A stretch of DNA of 64,000 nt from Catenovulum sediminis (GCF_040270295.1 NZ_JBELOE010000255.1); one strand, 5' to 3'. Counted from the first letter of the stretch, positions 27,259-36,779 are shown. Numbers and translations: made by a program. Notes: generated by a model not told the origin, from the letters alone.

Positions 27259-29013
27259 TTAATAACCTGGGTTTTGCACGTACTCTTTGCCGTTGCGGCT
27301 TAAGATGATTTGCTCTAACGGAATAGGTAAATATTCATGTTTACCTGCCGTGAATTGAGCACCCGCTAAGTAAGCTTTACGCTCCATTTCTTTAGGGAAA
27401 TAGCTGTCATTTAACCAAGATGCAGCAACGCCCCAGCGAACTAAATCAAAGAATCTATGCCCTTCTAAGCCTAATTCTAGACGACGCTCCCAACGTAACG
27501 CTTTACGCGCTTCATCTTGGTCAACAAATGCTTGGCTATACTCTTCAACTTTGTAGTTACTTTGTACACCAGCAGTAGTTAATTTGTCTGTGCTATTTTT
27601 GGCTCGGGTACGCAATTGATTAATCAATCCACGTGCTTTTTCTAAATTGTCATTACCACCAATTTCAATCAAAGCTTCGGCTTGCATTAACAATACATCT
27701 GAATAACGCAAGATAGGTGTGTTCATTGAAGTTAAGGTAAATGGTTTAACATCGTTATTACCGTTTTTCATTAAACAGTTACATGAAGGTAATTCGAGTT
27801 CTTTTATCGAAGTATGTGAACCATATTGATCCGCTTTACGAGCCCAGTCAGCGCCGCCATGCACTACATTGGCGTCATACTTAACGGGTTTATCTTCCAT
27901 CGCAACCGTATGGTCTAAGCGAGGGTCAACCGGATCGGCATAAACGTAAATAGTGTCATTGTAGCTGTCGAACAAAGGTAGACCTGTTGTCGCATCTGTT
28001 TTAAACGCATTGACAAAATTGTCTGTTGGCACATGGAAACCACAACAACCGTAAAAACCGTCAATTTCAGCTTGCGGGCCGTTTAGGGCAAACGCAAACG
28101 CGCCTTTACCATCTTGCGAACCATCTTGCTGAGAACGCTGAATAGAAAAGACTGATTCATTACTATTTTCGTGTTCGTACAAGAAGTTATTTGCGTAATC
28201 GTCATTTAATGCATATTCACCCGATGAAATGATACTTTCGGTTAAGCTCACGACCTCTGCCAATTCATTTTGGTTAATGCTAGTCACTTGATGATTTTCA
28301 TCTTGTACATAAGCTTTAAACAATAATGCTTTTGCTTGGAAAGCTTGCGCTGAATATTTATTTGCTCGACCTACATCATCTTGTACTTCAGGCAAATTAT
28401 TTGCAGCAAAGGCAAACTCATCCACAATAAACTGCCAACTTTCTTGGTCGGTCATATCACGGTTACCAATTTGCGCAACTTCAGCCGGTAAAGCGTCTGC
28501 TGGTATAACCGGTATATGTTTATAATGAATCTTCAACCAAAAATAAAAGATTGCGCGCACAAATCTAAGCTCTGCTTCTTTAGCGGGCTCATCTGCATTA
28601 GCAGCTTGCATTGCTGACAAGGCCGCATTGGCACGTGAAACGGCCGCATACCAGCGTACCCATTGGTTGTTGTTAATATCAATAAAGTCACGAGGTAACT
28701 GAGATAAGTCGGGCTTTAGGCCAGTAAAAACTGAAAGTTCATGTCCCCACTGTACATCATCAATCCCATCTCCCCCTTTATGTGCATCACCGGCACGTAG
28801 ATTACCAGTGAGCCAAAATGAATGTGGAATTGAGTAGTGATCGTTACCTAAGAATGCATAGGCCGCAATAACTAAACGATCGATATTATCTTCTTCTGTT
28901 ACTGCATCTGGCCCAAGCACGGCTTTCGGTTCTGGTTCGTCTAAATCGGCCCCACATGCTGAAAGCATGCCCGCCAATACGGATGCGCTAATAAGTTTTT
29001 TTAAGTTTTTCAT
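27259..29013 (-). CDS. SusD/RagB-family glycan-binding lipoprotein
   Basis: Surface lipoprotein that captures oligosaccharides and hands them to its SusC partner. I start at 29013 (MKNLKKLIS), giving 584 aa and a lipobox LSAC; the frame from 29148 would overlap the SusC 3' end and precede the signal. The tetratricopeptide-like SusD fold is indicated by ARGLINQLRTRA and the hallmark C-terminal block RRLELGLEGHRFFDLVRWG, with a C-terminus ending QNPGY as in most family members. It lies 46 bp downstream of SusC. SusC/SusD pairs are a hallmark of Bacteroidota, so this gene was probably acquired by transfer. A GCCGF Cys pair near the middle is unusual. Confidence 0.95.
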   Translation of the reverse strand: MKNLKKLISASVLAGMLSACGADLDEPEPKAVLGPDAVTEEDNIDRLVIAAYAFLGNDHYSIPHSFWLTGNLRAGDAHKGGDGIDDVQWGHELSVFTGLKPDLSQLPRDFIDINNNQWVRWYAAVSRANAALSAMQAANADEPAKEAELRFVRAIFYFWLKIHYKHIPVIPADALPAEVAQIGNRDMTDQESWQFIVDEFAFAANNLPEVQDDVGRANKYSAQAFQAKALLFKAYVQDENHQVTSINQNELAEVVSLTESIISSGEYALNDDYANNFLYEHENSNESVFSIQRSQQDGSQDGKGAFAFALNGPQAEIDGFYGCCGFHVPTDNFVNAFKTDATTGLPLFDSYNDTIYVYADPVDPRLDHTVAMEDKPVKYDANVVHGGADWARKADQYGSHTSIKELELPSCNCLMKNGNNDVKPFTLTSMNTPILRYSDVLLMQAEALIEIGGNDNLEKARGLINQLRTRAKNSTDKLTTAGVQSNYKVEEYSQAFVDQDEARKALRWERRLELGLEGHRFFDLVRWGVAASWLNDSYFPKEMERKAYLAGAQFTAGKHEYLPIPLEQIILSRNGKEYVQNPGY

Positions 29014-29059
29014 AATCTTCTCTCTAAATACGTTTCCTGAGTTATTACACATAGTTAGC

Positions 29060-32059
29060 TTAGAAACCAACGTCGATACCAAATGTAATGGTGCGTGGTA
29101 CCGGGAAAGTGGCATCAGGCGTTTCTGGGTCTTGGCTGATGGTGCCATCCGGTGTAAACGTCAATAAGTTTGACGCTGACAAGTAAACTCGGATATTGCT
29201 TATGCCCCAGTCGCGAACCGTTTTATCATCAGGTTTGTAACCCAAGGTGATATTGCGAAGTTTTAAATAAGATGCATCTTCGTAATAGAATGTAGAGTTT
29301 CTACCTTCACCATTGGTATCTTGTAAAGAAAGTGCCGGTATATCAGAGTTTGAATTTTCAGGTGTCCAGGCTGATAGTACTCGATCGCCAAAGTTACTGG
29401 TTGTACCGACTGAAACTAAGTCAGTAAAGTTACGCCAGCCATTGCGAATTTGACCGCCTTCAATACCTTGCCAGAACATGCTGAAGTCCCAGTTTTCATA
29501 CTCAAGATTAATACCAAAACCATATTCATAATCTGGATCCATCTCGGCAAAGAACATCTGATCTTTATCATCAATCACACCATCTTGATTTAAATCAGCG
29601 TAACGAATACGACCCGGTGCAGCACCCGTTTGATCAGCATGTTCGTTAACTTCTGCGTCACTTTGAAATAAGCCATCCGCAACATAACCATAGTTAGCAT
29701 TAACTGAGTGCCCTAAAATAGTGATGTCGTCACCGTTACCGCCGAAGGTATTTTTAACGTTTTCAGGTAGATAGGTTACTTCGTTGTCGCTACTAAATAA
29801 GTTAGCAAAGACATCAAATTTGATTTCGCCAATGCCATCAATTTCTACGTAGTCGTCGTATCCAAGAGTGAATTCCCAACCTTTGTTGGTGACCGTACCA
29901 CCATTAACAATTTGCTGAGCGCCTTCCCCTAATGTCGCCAATGGTGAAGTAACGGTCAAAATGTCGCTGGTTTCTTTGTCAAAAATATCCAACGTACCGT
30001 AAATCGTGCCGTAATATAGACTGAAATCGACACCGAAGTTGACCATTTCAGAGGTTTCCCATTTTAGATCTGGGTTGGCTGTTTGTGTACGGACGAAACC
30101 AGATGGCAATACGCCTTGATCATTACCGCCGATATCGTATGCCGTACCATTGTCTTGTTCTGTGGTAAAAACAGACGGCGTTGAATAAAGAGTTTGATAA
30201 GTAAAGGTTGTTGCTCTGGTATCAATTTCTTGATTACCGGTACGACCCCAGCTAGCACGAAGTTTTAACGTAGATACTAACGGAACATCGAAGAAATCTT
30301 CGTTGCTGACAACCCAACCACCGGAAAATGCCGGAAAGTTACCATATTGATTGTTGTCACCAAATCGTGAAGAGCCATCGCGGCGAATCGTACCTGACAA
30401 AAGGTATTTATCGTCATAGTTGTAATCTACTTTTGCAAAGTATGAGTTAAGTGACCACTCATCCCCGCCACCTGCAACTACACCACCACCGGTCGCCGCA
30501 TCTAAAAATGCGTAGTCTCTGTCTTCAACCAATAATCCGGTAGAAGATACAAAAAAGCCTTCACGCTCAAATTCGATTGCTTCGGTACCTGCCAGCACAG
30601 TTAAATTGTGCTTTTTGTCAAACGTGGTTTTATATTCGGCTGTGTTTGACCATACGGTTGTTTGTTCCCAGTTATCTTGTGTCGTGATCCGCTCTTCGTT
30701 ATATAAGTTCCCTTCTGATACCGTTGGGAATAATCGACGATAATAAAATTGGCCATAATCCAAACCAAAGTTTGAACGTAGCGTTAAACCATCTATTGGT
30801 TTTAATTCGGCAAATACATTACCCATTAAACGGTTATAACGACTGTCATTACCTTTATTGCCTTCAATTAGTGAAACTGGGTTACGACGGTCATTAATAC
30901 CTGAGCGTGGACCACCAAAATCACTACCATCATCGTTATAAACCGGCACTATCGACTGTTGCTCTATCGCCAAACTAACGATATTACCTGCATCTCGGTT
31001 GTTCTGATTTTCTACTTGATGCGTCACGGTTAAGTTTTCACCTACCGCGAAAACATCATCGATGATTTCATAACGAGAGTTTGCTCTAAACGAGATACGC
31101 TCAAACTTAGAGCCCTTTACAACACCTTCTGCGTCAAAGTAACCCAGTGAAATATAACCATGCCCGCGATCTGAACCGCCTGATGCTGAAACATGAAAAT
31201 CACGGATTTTCGAAGTTTGGATCACTTCCCCAAACCAGTCAGTACCCGGCACAGCGGGTGTTGTATTGCCTTCTTGATCTAACGAGTTAGGCAGTATGAT
31301 TTTATTAAGCTGTGGGCTTGAATAATCACCGTTCCAGTCATACTGATATAATGGACTGGCTGCATTTGGATCGCTGCCGTCATTAACCGCGGCTTGCCAG
31401 ATCACCTGTGCACGCTGCTCTGTATTGAGAGGATTTAAATCGTAACTAAAATCTTGGGTAGACTGGCTATATGCAACATCAAATTTAATGTCTTGTGACG
31501 CGCCGTTTTTCGTTGTAATGACAATAACACCATTACCTGAACGCGCACCATAAATACTGGCAGCTGATGCATCCTTTAAAACTTGAATAGATGCAAAATC
31601 ACGTGAGTTTAATTCGTGCATGCCTAATTTTGTTGGGATGCCATCAATAATATAAAGTGGATCGTTGTTACCTAAGCGACCAATCCCCTGCCCACGAATA
31701 CGAATAGAGGCAGTAGAACCTGGGTTACCATCCGTTCTAATGGATAAACCTGGAATTTTACCTTGCAGGTTTTTCATGATATTGCCCGCAGGCAAGTCTT
31801 CAATATCCCCTAACTCAACAACAGATATTGCACCTGTTAAGTCTTCTTTGCGCTGGGTACTATAACCTGTCACTATGATGGTTTCTTCGATTGCAATATC
31901 ACAACCTTCTACACCGAGTTCAATTTGCTCTGGTGTACATTCTTCTTGCTCATTTGCTTCAGCAGCATAGCCTGCAGCTGGTAACATCAAGAGTAGTGAA
32001 CCACATAGTTGCGGTAGACTACTTTTGCTACTAAACGGATTTAACTTGAACATTTTCAT
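29060..32059 (-). CDS. SusC/RagA-family TonB-dependent transporter
   Basis: Outer-membrane TonB-dependent importer for fructo-oligosaccharides with the SusD lid encoded next. I start at 32059 (MKMFKLNP), giving 999 aa and a signal peptide ending AAGYAA; the frame opens at 32101 inside the operator. After a possible TonB box (EETIIVTGY) comes the plug with SusC-type signatures NDPLYIIDGIP and IQVLKDASAASIYGARSGNG, then a 22-strand barrel ending in Phe (GIDVGF). The N-terminal carboxypeptidase-like domain usual in Bacteroides SusC is missing; only about 40 residues precede the plug. First gene of the SusC-SusD-peroxidase operon, with an operator at 32104. Confidence 0.95.
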   Translation of the reverse strand: MKMFKLNPFSSKSSLPQLCGSLLLMLPAAGYAAEANEQEECTPEQIELGVEGCDIAIEETIIVTGYSTQRKEDLTGAISVVELGDIEDLPAGNIMKNLQGKIPGLSIRTDGNPGSTASIRIRGQGIGRLGNNDPLYIIDGIPTKLGMHELNSRDFASIQVLKDASAASIYGARSGNGVIVITTKNGASQDIKFDVAYSQSTQDFSYDLNPLNTEQRAQVIWQAAVNDGSDPNAASPLYQYDWNGDYSSPQLNKIILPNSLDQEGNTTPAVPGTDWFGEVIQTSKIRDFHVSASGGSDRGHGYISLGYFDAEGVVKGSKFERISFRANSRYEIIDDVFAVGENLTVTHQVENQNNRDAGNIVSLAIEQQSIVPVYNDDGSDFGGPRSGINDRRNPVSLIEGNKGNDSRYNRLMGNVFAELKPIDGLTLRSNFGLDYGQFYYRRLFPTVSEGNLYNEERITTQDNWEQTTVWSNTAEYKTTFDKKHNLTVLAGTEAIEFEREGFFVSSTGLLVEDRDYAFLDAATGGGVVAGGGDEWSLNSYFAKVDYNYDDKYLLSGTIRRDGSSRFGDNNQYGNFPAFSGGWVVSNEDFFDVPLVSTLKLRASWGRTGNQEIDTRATTFTYQTLYSTPSVFTTEQDNGTAYDIGGNDQGVLPSGFVRTQTANPDLKWETSEMVNFGVDFSLYYGTIYGTLDIFDKETSDILTVTSPLATLGEGAQQIVNGGTVTNKGWEFTLGYDDYVEIDGIGEIKFDVFANLFSSDNEVTYLPENVKNTFGGNGDDITILGHSVNANYGYVADGLFQSDAEVNEHADQTGAAPGRIRYADLNQDGVIDDKDQMFFAEMDPDYEYGFGINLEYENWDFSMFWQGIEGGQIRNGWRNFTDLVSVGTTSNFGDRVLSAWTPENSNSDIPALSLQDTNGEGRNSTFYYEDASYLKLRNITLGYKPDDKTVRDWGISNIRVYLSASNLLTFTPDGTISQDPETPDATFPVPRTITFGIDVGF

Positions 32060-32103
32060 GCTTGTGTGTCCCCATGTTTCTAGGTTATTAATCAACAACA
32101 ATT

Positions 32104-32113
32104 ACAACGTTGT
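32104..32113. promoter_or_regulatory. LacI-type operator upstream of SusC
   Basis: Perfect ACAACGTTGT, 45 bp upstream of the SusC start at 32059. It would control the whole SusC-SusD-peroxidase unit. Confidence 0.8.
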
Positions 32114-32201
32114 TTAATTTGTATATTAATTTGCCTGACAACTGGTATTTTCCTGCAAGGTCAGAGATTTTCGAGCCAGCGTCCTTGCTTGCCTTATTTG
32201 T

Positions 32202-34292
32202 TTACTTCCAAATCGATGTAAGTTCGTGCAATGACCAACTATTCAATTTAATTTCTTCATCAGAATTAATGATAACCTTGCTGTAGTCTTGATTAGGGAA
32301 GACTAGTGCAGTCATCACAATTTCACCATTATTTACAAATAGTTCTGTCGAAGAAGCATCTTGATAAACGGTGATTTGATATTTACTTTGCTCGCCGTCC
32401 AGTGGAGCAAATTGCTCGATTGCAAACGAACCATGAAAACGTGATTTACCTGAATTTCGTCTGTCTAATACAAGTTGATTATTTTCACGATCAAATACTA
32501 TTGAGACTTTCTCACCCACCGCATTGGCAATATCAATGCTAAATTGTTCAGCGGTTTGGGCATCGACCGTTGCATTAAACTCAAATTGGGCACTGTTAAA
32601 TCCGGCCAATCTGGTTAAATCAGTACGACCATATACTAGGGTATTTGAATCGATATGCGTGGTAGATCTGAGTTTATCTAACTCATCCACAGGTACAGAG
32701 CGCACACGGTAACCCGCTTGAGATTTATACAGTTGCAATTCACGCGGTATAGTCATCGCACTGCGCCATCTATCCGTTGGCGTGTTGTTAGCATATAACC
32801 AGTTGCTCATCCAGCCGATAAATAAGAAACGTCCATCTTCTTGCGGTACATTAGACCAAGTCACGCCCGCATAATTGTCGGTACCATAATCCAACCAAAC
32901 AGCAGGCTCTATATCTGTATGTGCTGCTTTATTCGAAAAAACAATATGGTCGACATTAATATGCCCCCAACCACCAGAAACGCGGTCAATAATTTCGATT
33001 TGCGCATCTTTACCAGTCAAATCTGATACATCCCAACTGGTGATCTCTAAACGTTCATTGTTAGGGCCGGTCGCGGTTTTGACAACTTCACCATCCACCA
33101 AAAGATTAACGGCTGTTTTGCCCGGGTGCATACCACCACCGACATACAAATTGATATATGGTTGTTCAATTGTAAATGTTTTAGACGTCATCGCGCCGGT
33201 TGCTGCATCTCCTTTATAAAAAGAGTTCACTAATCTTTTACCAATGTAGTTACTTACGCTGCCTTGATTCGGGTAATTACCGGCGACTGGACCAGCTGAA
33301 AACGCGGTTCCGGTTAATGTCCACTCGGAAAAATCGTTCTCAAAATCAGCAAACACCTGACCTTCCGGGAAATGCGCTGGGATCTTGCTGACTTCTTGTT
33401 TCATTTTCGGATCTAATGTGAATTTATGACCGTCAAAGTCACCGACAAAATATTGAGTTGCGGAGCCTCCATTTGGACCACCCGGATTAATACTGACTAA
33501 TAAAACGTATTTTTCTTCGTCACTTCCTTCAACCGGCATTTTGATTAAGTCAGGACACTCCCAAACGCCGCCATGCGTACCGGCATCAATGCCAAAGTCA
33601 CTTTCAAATTTCCAGTCAATTAAATTAGGTGAAGAATAAAAGCTAACATGATCGTCCACTGCTAAAGTCATGATCCATTTTTGATCCGGTTCATACCAAG
33701 CAACTTTCGGGTCCCGAAAATCTGGAATATTTGGACCGATTAATACAGGGTTACCTTTATATGGAGTCCAGCTGCGGCCATTATCTAAACTATAAGCAAT
33801 GCCCTGAGTTTGATAGTTTTTGCTACCCGCTAAGCGCTCGGGTTCATTGTGATAAGTATAGATTGCAATAAGCGGCGGATTTTCTTTAGTCCCTAAACCT
33901 GAAGTGTTGTTTACATCAGCAACGGCACTGCCTGAAAAAATCCAACCATGCTCATCTGGATATAACGCAATTGGTAATTCTTCCCAATGCACTAAATCTT
34001 TAGAGACAGCGTGCCCCCAATGCATAGGACCCCAAACCGTATCGTCAGGATAGTACTGAAAAAATAAATGATATTCACCATTGTGATATACCATTCCGTT
34101 GGGATCATTCATCCAATTGGCTTGTGGGGTAAAGTGAAACTGCGGTCTATGGTGATCTTGATAATGAAATGAGTTAGCCGCATTCACTTTCTCTTCTCCT
34201 GAGACTACTTGTGCTTGAGACAAAGAGTCTATATTGCTTTGACTACATGCCGTCAACAAGCCAGCAGCAATCAATGGATAAACTTTTTTCAT
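32202..34292 (-). CDS. GH32 exo-fructanase lipoprotein with inserted beta-sandwich module
   Basis: 696-aa outer-membrane lipoprotein (LLTAC, C16) of GH32. All catalytic motifs are canonical: WMNDPNG at 60-66 (nucleophile D63), FRDP at 192-195 (D194) and ECPD at 245-248 (acid/base E245). The same module as in the enzyme at 310-2367 is inserted at about 314-453 (FADFEND to GGWGHINVDHIVF). Closely similar to that enzyme throughout, but this copy is lipidated while the other has a plain signal peptide, so one may act at the surface and the other outside or in the periplasm. It lies directly upstream of SusC with its own pair of operators. Confidence 0.93.
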   Translation of the reverse strand: MKKVYPLIAAGLLTACSQSNIDSLSQAQVVSGEEKVNAANSFHYQDHHRPQFHFTPQANWMNDPNGMVYHNGEYHLFFQYYPDDTVWGPMHWGHAVSKDLVHWEELPIALYPDEHGWIFSGSAVADVNNTSGLGTKENPPLIAIYTYHNEPERLAGSKNYQTQGIAYSLDNGRSWTPYKGNPVLIGPNIPDFRDPKVAWYEPDQKWIMTLAVDDHVSFYSSPNLIDWKFESDFGIDAGTHGGVWECPDLIKMPVEGSDEEKYVLLVSINPGGPNGGSATQYFVGDFDGHKFTLDPKMKQEVSKIPAHFPEGQVFADFENDFSEWTLTGTAFSAGPVAGNYPNQGSVSNYIGKRLVNSFYKGDAATGAMTSKTFTIEQPYINLYVGGGMHPGKTAVNLLVDGEVVKTATGPNNERLEITSWDVSDLTGKDAQIEIIDRVSGGWGHINVDHIVFSNKAAHTDIEPAVWLDYGTDNYAGVTWSNVPQEDGRFLFIGWMSNWLYANNTPTDRWRSAMTIPRELQLYKSQAGYRVRSVPVDELDKLRSTTHIDSNTLVYGRTDLTRLAGFNSAQFEFNATVDAQTAEQFSIDIANAVGEKVSIVFDRENNQLVLDRRNSGKSRFHGSFAIEQFAPLDGEQSKYQITVYQDASSTELFVNNGEIVMTALVFPNQDYSKVIINSDEEIKLNSWSLHELTSIWK

Positions 34293-34318
34293 ATTTATAT
34301 ACCAGTTCTAACAAATTA

Positions 34319-34328
34319 ACAACGTTGT
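34319..34328. promoter_or_regulatory. LacI-type operator
   Basis: Perfect ACAACGTTGT, 27 bp upstream of the GH32 lipoprotein start at 34292. Confidence 0.8.
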
Positions 34329-34344
34329 CTGAACTATAAATCAA

Positions 34345-34358
34345 AAACAACGTTGTTT
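34345..34358. promoter_or_regulatory. LacI-type operator (14-bp perfect palindrome)
   Basis: AAACAACGTTGTTT, 28 bp centre to centre from the neighbouring site. Close tandem spacing suggests cooperative binding over the promoter. Confidence 0.8.
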
Positions 34359-34507
34359 GCAAATGTTTTTACAAAAATAAAACATATAAAGTAAGGATAG
34401 TAGATGAATACTGGCGGTAACTATTTAAATTTATTAAGTTTTTAAACTTTATCGTTTAAGATGAAAAATTATCAAAAATACCACATATTAAAAGCGGTAC
34501 AGCGTAC

Positions 34508-35512
34508 TTAAAATGACTCACGCGACGAGATTTGACATTTTACACGATCAATATGTGTAGAGACCTGCTTATCGCCAACCATCTCAACAATTCTGGAAAC
34601 GGCTGCGCGCCCCATTTGATAATAAGGCAATGCGACAGATGATAATGCCGGAACCAACAATTGCGGTATACAGTCCCAATCATCAAAACTTGCGACCCCG
34701 ATATCTTGCCCAACCCGCAAGCCTTTGTGTTCTAAAACAAAGTATAAACGCAAGGCAACAAGATCTTTACCGCATAAAATCGCATCTGGTTTGAACTCTT
34801 CGATTACCCGCTCAGCCACTTCACGTGTTACGTCACTCGTGTGTCCGTCTATCACTCGCTCAACCGTTTCAACCAAATAATTAGATTGCTCTATGTTGAA
34901 TTCCTGCAATGCTTGCTCAAAACCAGCAAGACGCAGTTTTGCTGCAACAATTTCTGGATTTAAGTTTAAAAAAGCAATTCTCTTATATCCTTTGTTCAGC
35001 AATTGCATGGTGACATCATATGCGGCCTGTTGATCGTCCGGTACAATGCTGGCGCGTTCTACATTTGGATCAAAACAATTAACCATAACCGTGGGTTGTT
35101 TATCAAACGTTTCGGGTAATTCTACAGGCTGATGGTACATTGCGCCGTATATAACGCCTTCTGCTCTGTGCTGGCGACACTCTTCTAATAATTTTATCGG
35201 TGTCGGTTTTTTATGATCTAGGTTAAAAACCATTAGGGTTTTGCCCAGTTCCCATGCTCTGTCCTGCGCACCGCGTAAAATATCAACAGATGATGGGGTT
35301 GTTGATATCTCGTCTGAAATAAATCCAATCACATCTGAGTTTTTTTTACGTACCATGCGTGCCGCTAAATTGGGCTGGTAGCCGAGCTCTTCAATTGCAG
35401 CCAGTATTTTCTCACGGTTTTCCGCTTTCACGGTTGGATCATTATTGACAACCCGAGATACCGTTTTAAAGGATACACCCGCTCTTTTTGCGACTTGTTT
35501 TATAGTTACCAT
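34508..35512 (-). CDS. LacI-family transcriptional repressor, second paralogue
   Basis: 334 aa, same layout as the repressor at 5642-6652: helix-turn-helix (about 3-24, recognition helix SFKTVSRVVN), hinge (about 48-60, NLAARMVRKK) and effector domain. Long identical stretches between the two, such as SDVIGFISDEISTTP versus SDIIGFISDEISTTP, show a recent duplication. It is divergent from the fructokinase gene; a near-operator at 35551 and a perfect one at 35701 lie in the shared gap. Two repressors for one palindrome may respond to different effectors or form mixed dimers. Confidence 0.9.
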   Translation of the reverse strand: MVTIKQVAKRAGVSFKTVSRVVNNDPTVKAENREKILAAIEELGYQPNLAARMVRKKNSDVIGFISDEISTTPSSVDILRGAQDRAWELGKTLMVFNLDHKKPTPIKLLEECRQHRAEGVIYGAMYHQPVELPETFDKQPTVMVNCFDPNVERASIVPDDQQAAYDVTMQLLNKGYKRIAFLNLNPEIVAAKLRLAGFEQALQEFNIEQSNYLVETVERVIDGHTSDVTREVAERVIEEFKPDAILCGKDLVALRLYFVLEHKGLRVGQDIGVASFDDWDCIPQLLVPALSSVALPYYQMGRAAVSRIVEMVGDKQVSTHIDRVKCQISSRESF

Positions 35513-35550
35513 GTATACGTTTCACTCAACAATCAATTACGACAATAAAT

Positions 35551-35560
35551 ACAACGATGT
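35551..35560. promoter_or_regulatory. LacI-type operator, one mismatch
   Basis: ACAACGATGT, one base off the palindrome, 39 bp upstream of the repressor start at 35512. Probable autoregulatory site. Confidence 0.55.
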
Positions 35561-35612
35561 TTTAACTTATCTTAGCATGCGATTATCTATAAATACGATT
35601 TAAGAAACAAGT

Positions 35613-35648
35613 TTCACCTATTTCACCTATTTCACCTATTTCACCTAT
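35613..35648. repeat. Four tandem 9-bp repeats
   Basis: TTCACCTAT repeated four times without variation between the repressor and fructokinase genes. A perfect short tandem array can change copy number by slippage and alter spacing between the two operators flanking it. Confidence 0.85.
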
Positions 35649-35700
35649 ATTGTGAAGGTATCTGTAAAAAGTCGCTCTAAATTTGTACCGAAACAATTTG

Positions 35701-35710
35701 ACAACGTTGT
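35701..35710. promoter_or_regulatory. LacI-type operator upstream of fructokinase
   Basis: Perfect ACAACGTTGT, 49 bp upstream of the fructokinase start at 35759. Confidence 0.8.
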
Positions 35711-35758
35711 TTCAACATTTATACTTTAGCAATGATTTGAGAATAAGCGAATAGTTCA

Positions 35759-36721
35759 ATGAAAAATGTTGTTTGTATCGGTGAGTTGCTAATAGACTTT
35801 GTGTGCTCGGATAGCGGAAAAAGCATGTTAGAAGCTGAACACTTTCTGAAAAAATCAGGTGGCGCACCTGCAAATGTTGCTGCTTGCGTATCTAAACTCG
35901 GCGGCTCGTCTGCTTTTGCCGGGGCGGTTGGCAACGATCCATTTGGGCAAAGTTTAGCCAACGAATTACAGGCTTTTGGTATCAACATAGATTATTTACA
36001 TCGGGTTGCCACGCCAACCACTTTGGCTTTTATTTCTTTGGCTGCAGATGGTGAACGTGATTTTGTTTTTAATCGAGGTGCCGATGCTCTGTTTGAGTTA
36101 TCCTCGGAAGAAATCACATCGCTACTCGACAATAGTATATTGCATCTTGGCTCTGCCACTGCGCTATTAGGTGACAAGTTGTACGAAACTTATATTAATG
36201 CCATCACCTACGCCCATAAAAGTGGTTTGTTTATATGCTTTGACCCGAATTACCGCGAAGACTTGTGGCCTGGTAAAACAGAATTATTTGTTAAACGTTC
36301 ATTAGAATTTATCAAATGCGCCCACCTTGTAAAAGTCAGCGAAGAAGAACTGGAATTGTTGACCGGCGAATCTGATTTAGCCAAAGGTTGTAATATGCTG
36401 CACGAGTATGGGGTTGACTATATTACGGTTACAATCGGCAGCCGAGGTTGCTTTTTATCAACAAAACGTGAGCAGGGTATTATTCCTGCATATGAAATTA
36501 AGCCAATTGATACAACTGGCGCTGGCGATTCTTTTATTGGTGCTGTTTTATTTCAGCTCGCGTATGCCAATGTAAACGAATTATCTTTCTCAGAATTAGC
36601 AGGTTATGTTCAGTTGGGTAATAAGGTCAGTGGGATTGTATGTGAGCACTTAGGGCCGATGACAGGCTTAACCGATTTTTCGACCATACAAAGTTTAGAT
36701 AAACAATTGAAAACAAATTAA
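35759..36721 (+). CDS. PfkB-family fructokinase
   Basis: Cytoplasmic sugar kinase of 320 aa, expected to make fructose 6-phosphate from fructose and ATP. The N-terminal GEL(L)IDF strand and the substrate-binding GGAPANVA block (about 38-45) are typical of bacterial fructokinases. The C-terminal DTTGAGDSF signature holds the anion hole and the catalytic Asp. Preceded by a perfect operator and followed by a strong terminator, so it is a single-gene unit of the fructan regulon. It supplies the entry into glycolysis for fructose released by the GH32 enzymes. 2-keto-3-deoxygluconate kinase is the main alternative family member, less likely given the context. Confidence 0.9.
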   Translation: MKNVVCIGELLIDFVCSDSGKSMLEAEHFLKKSGGAPANVAACVSKLGGSSAFAGAVGNDPFGQSLANELQAFGINIDYLHRVATPTTLAFISLAADGERDFVFNRGADALFELSSEEITSLLDNSILHLGSATALLGDKLYETYINAITYAHKSGLFICFDPNYREDLWPGKTELFVKRSLEFIKCAHLVKVSEEELELLTGESDLAKGCNMLHEYGVDYITVTIGSRGCFLSTKREQGIIPAYEIKPIDTTGAGDSFIGAVLFQLAYANVNELSFSELAGYVQLGNKVSGIVCEHLGPMTGLTDFSTIQSLDKQLKTN

Positions 36722-36779
36722 CCTCTATCTTCAGCATGTTATAAGCCCGATGTACAATCTTTATCATGTGTGACGTTTT

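Noticed and set aside
29014..29148. 45-residue N-terminal extension of SusD
   Set aside because: It overlaps the SusC coding end in another frame and precedes a good lipoprotein signal peptide; the ATG at 29013 is preferred.
32155..32188. GCAAGG/CCTTGC inverted repeat between the GH32 lipoprotein and SusC
   Set aside because: Only 6 bp with a 22-nt loop; could be chance.
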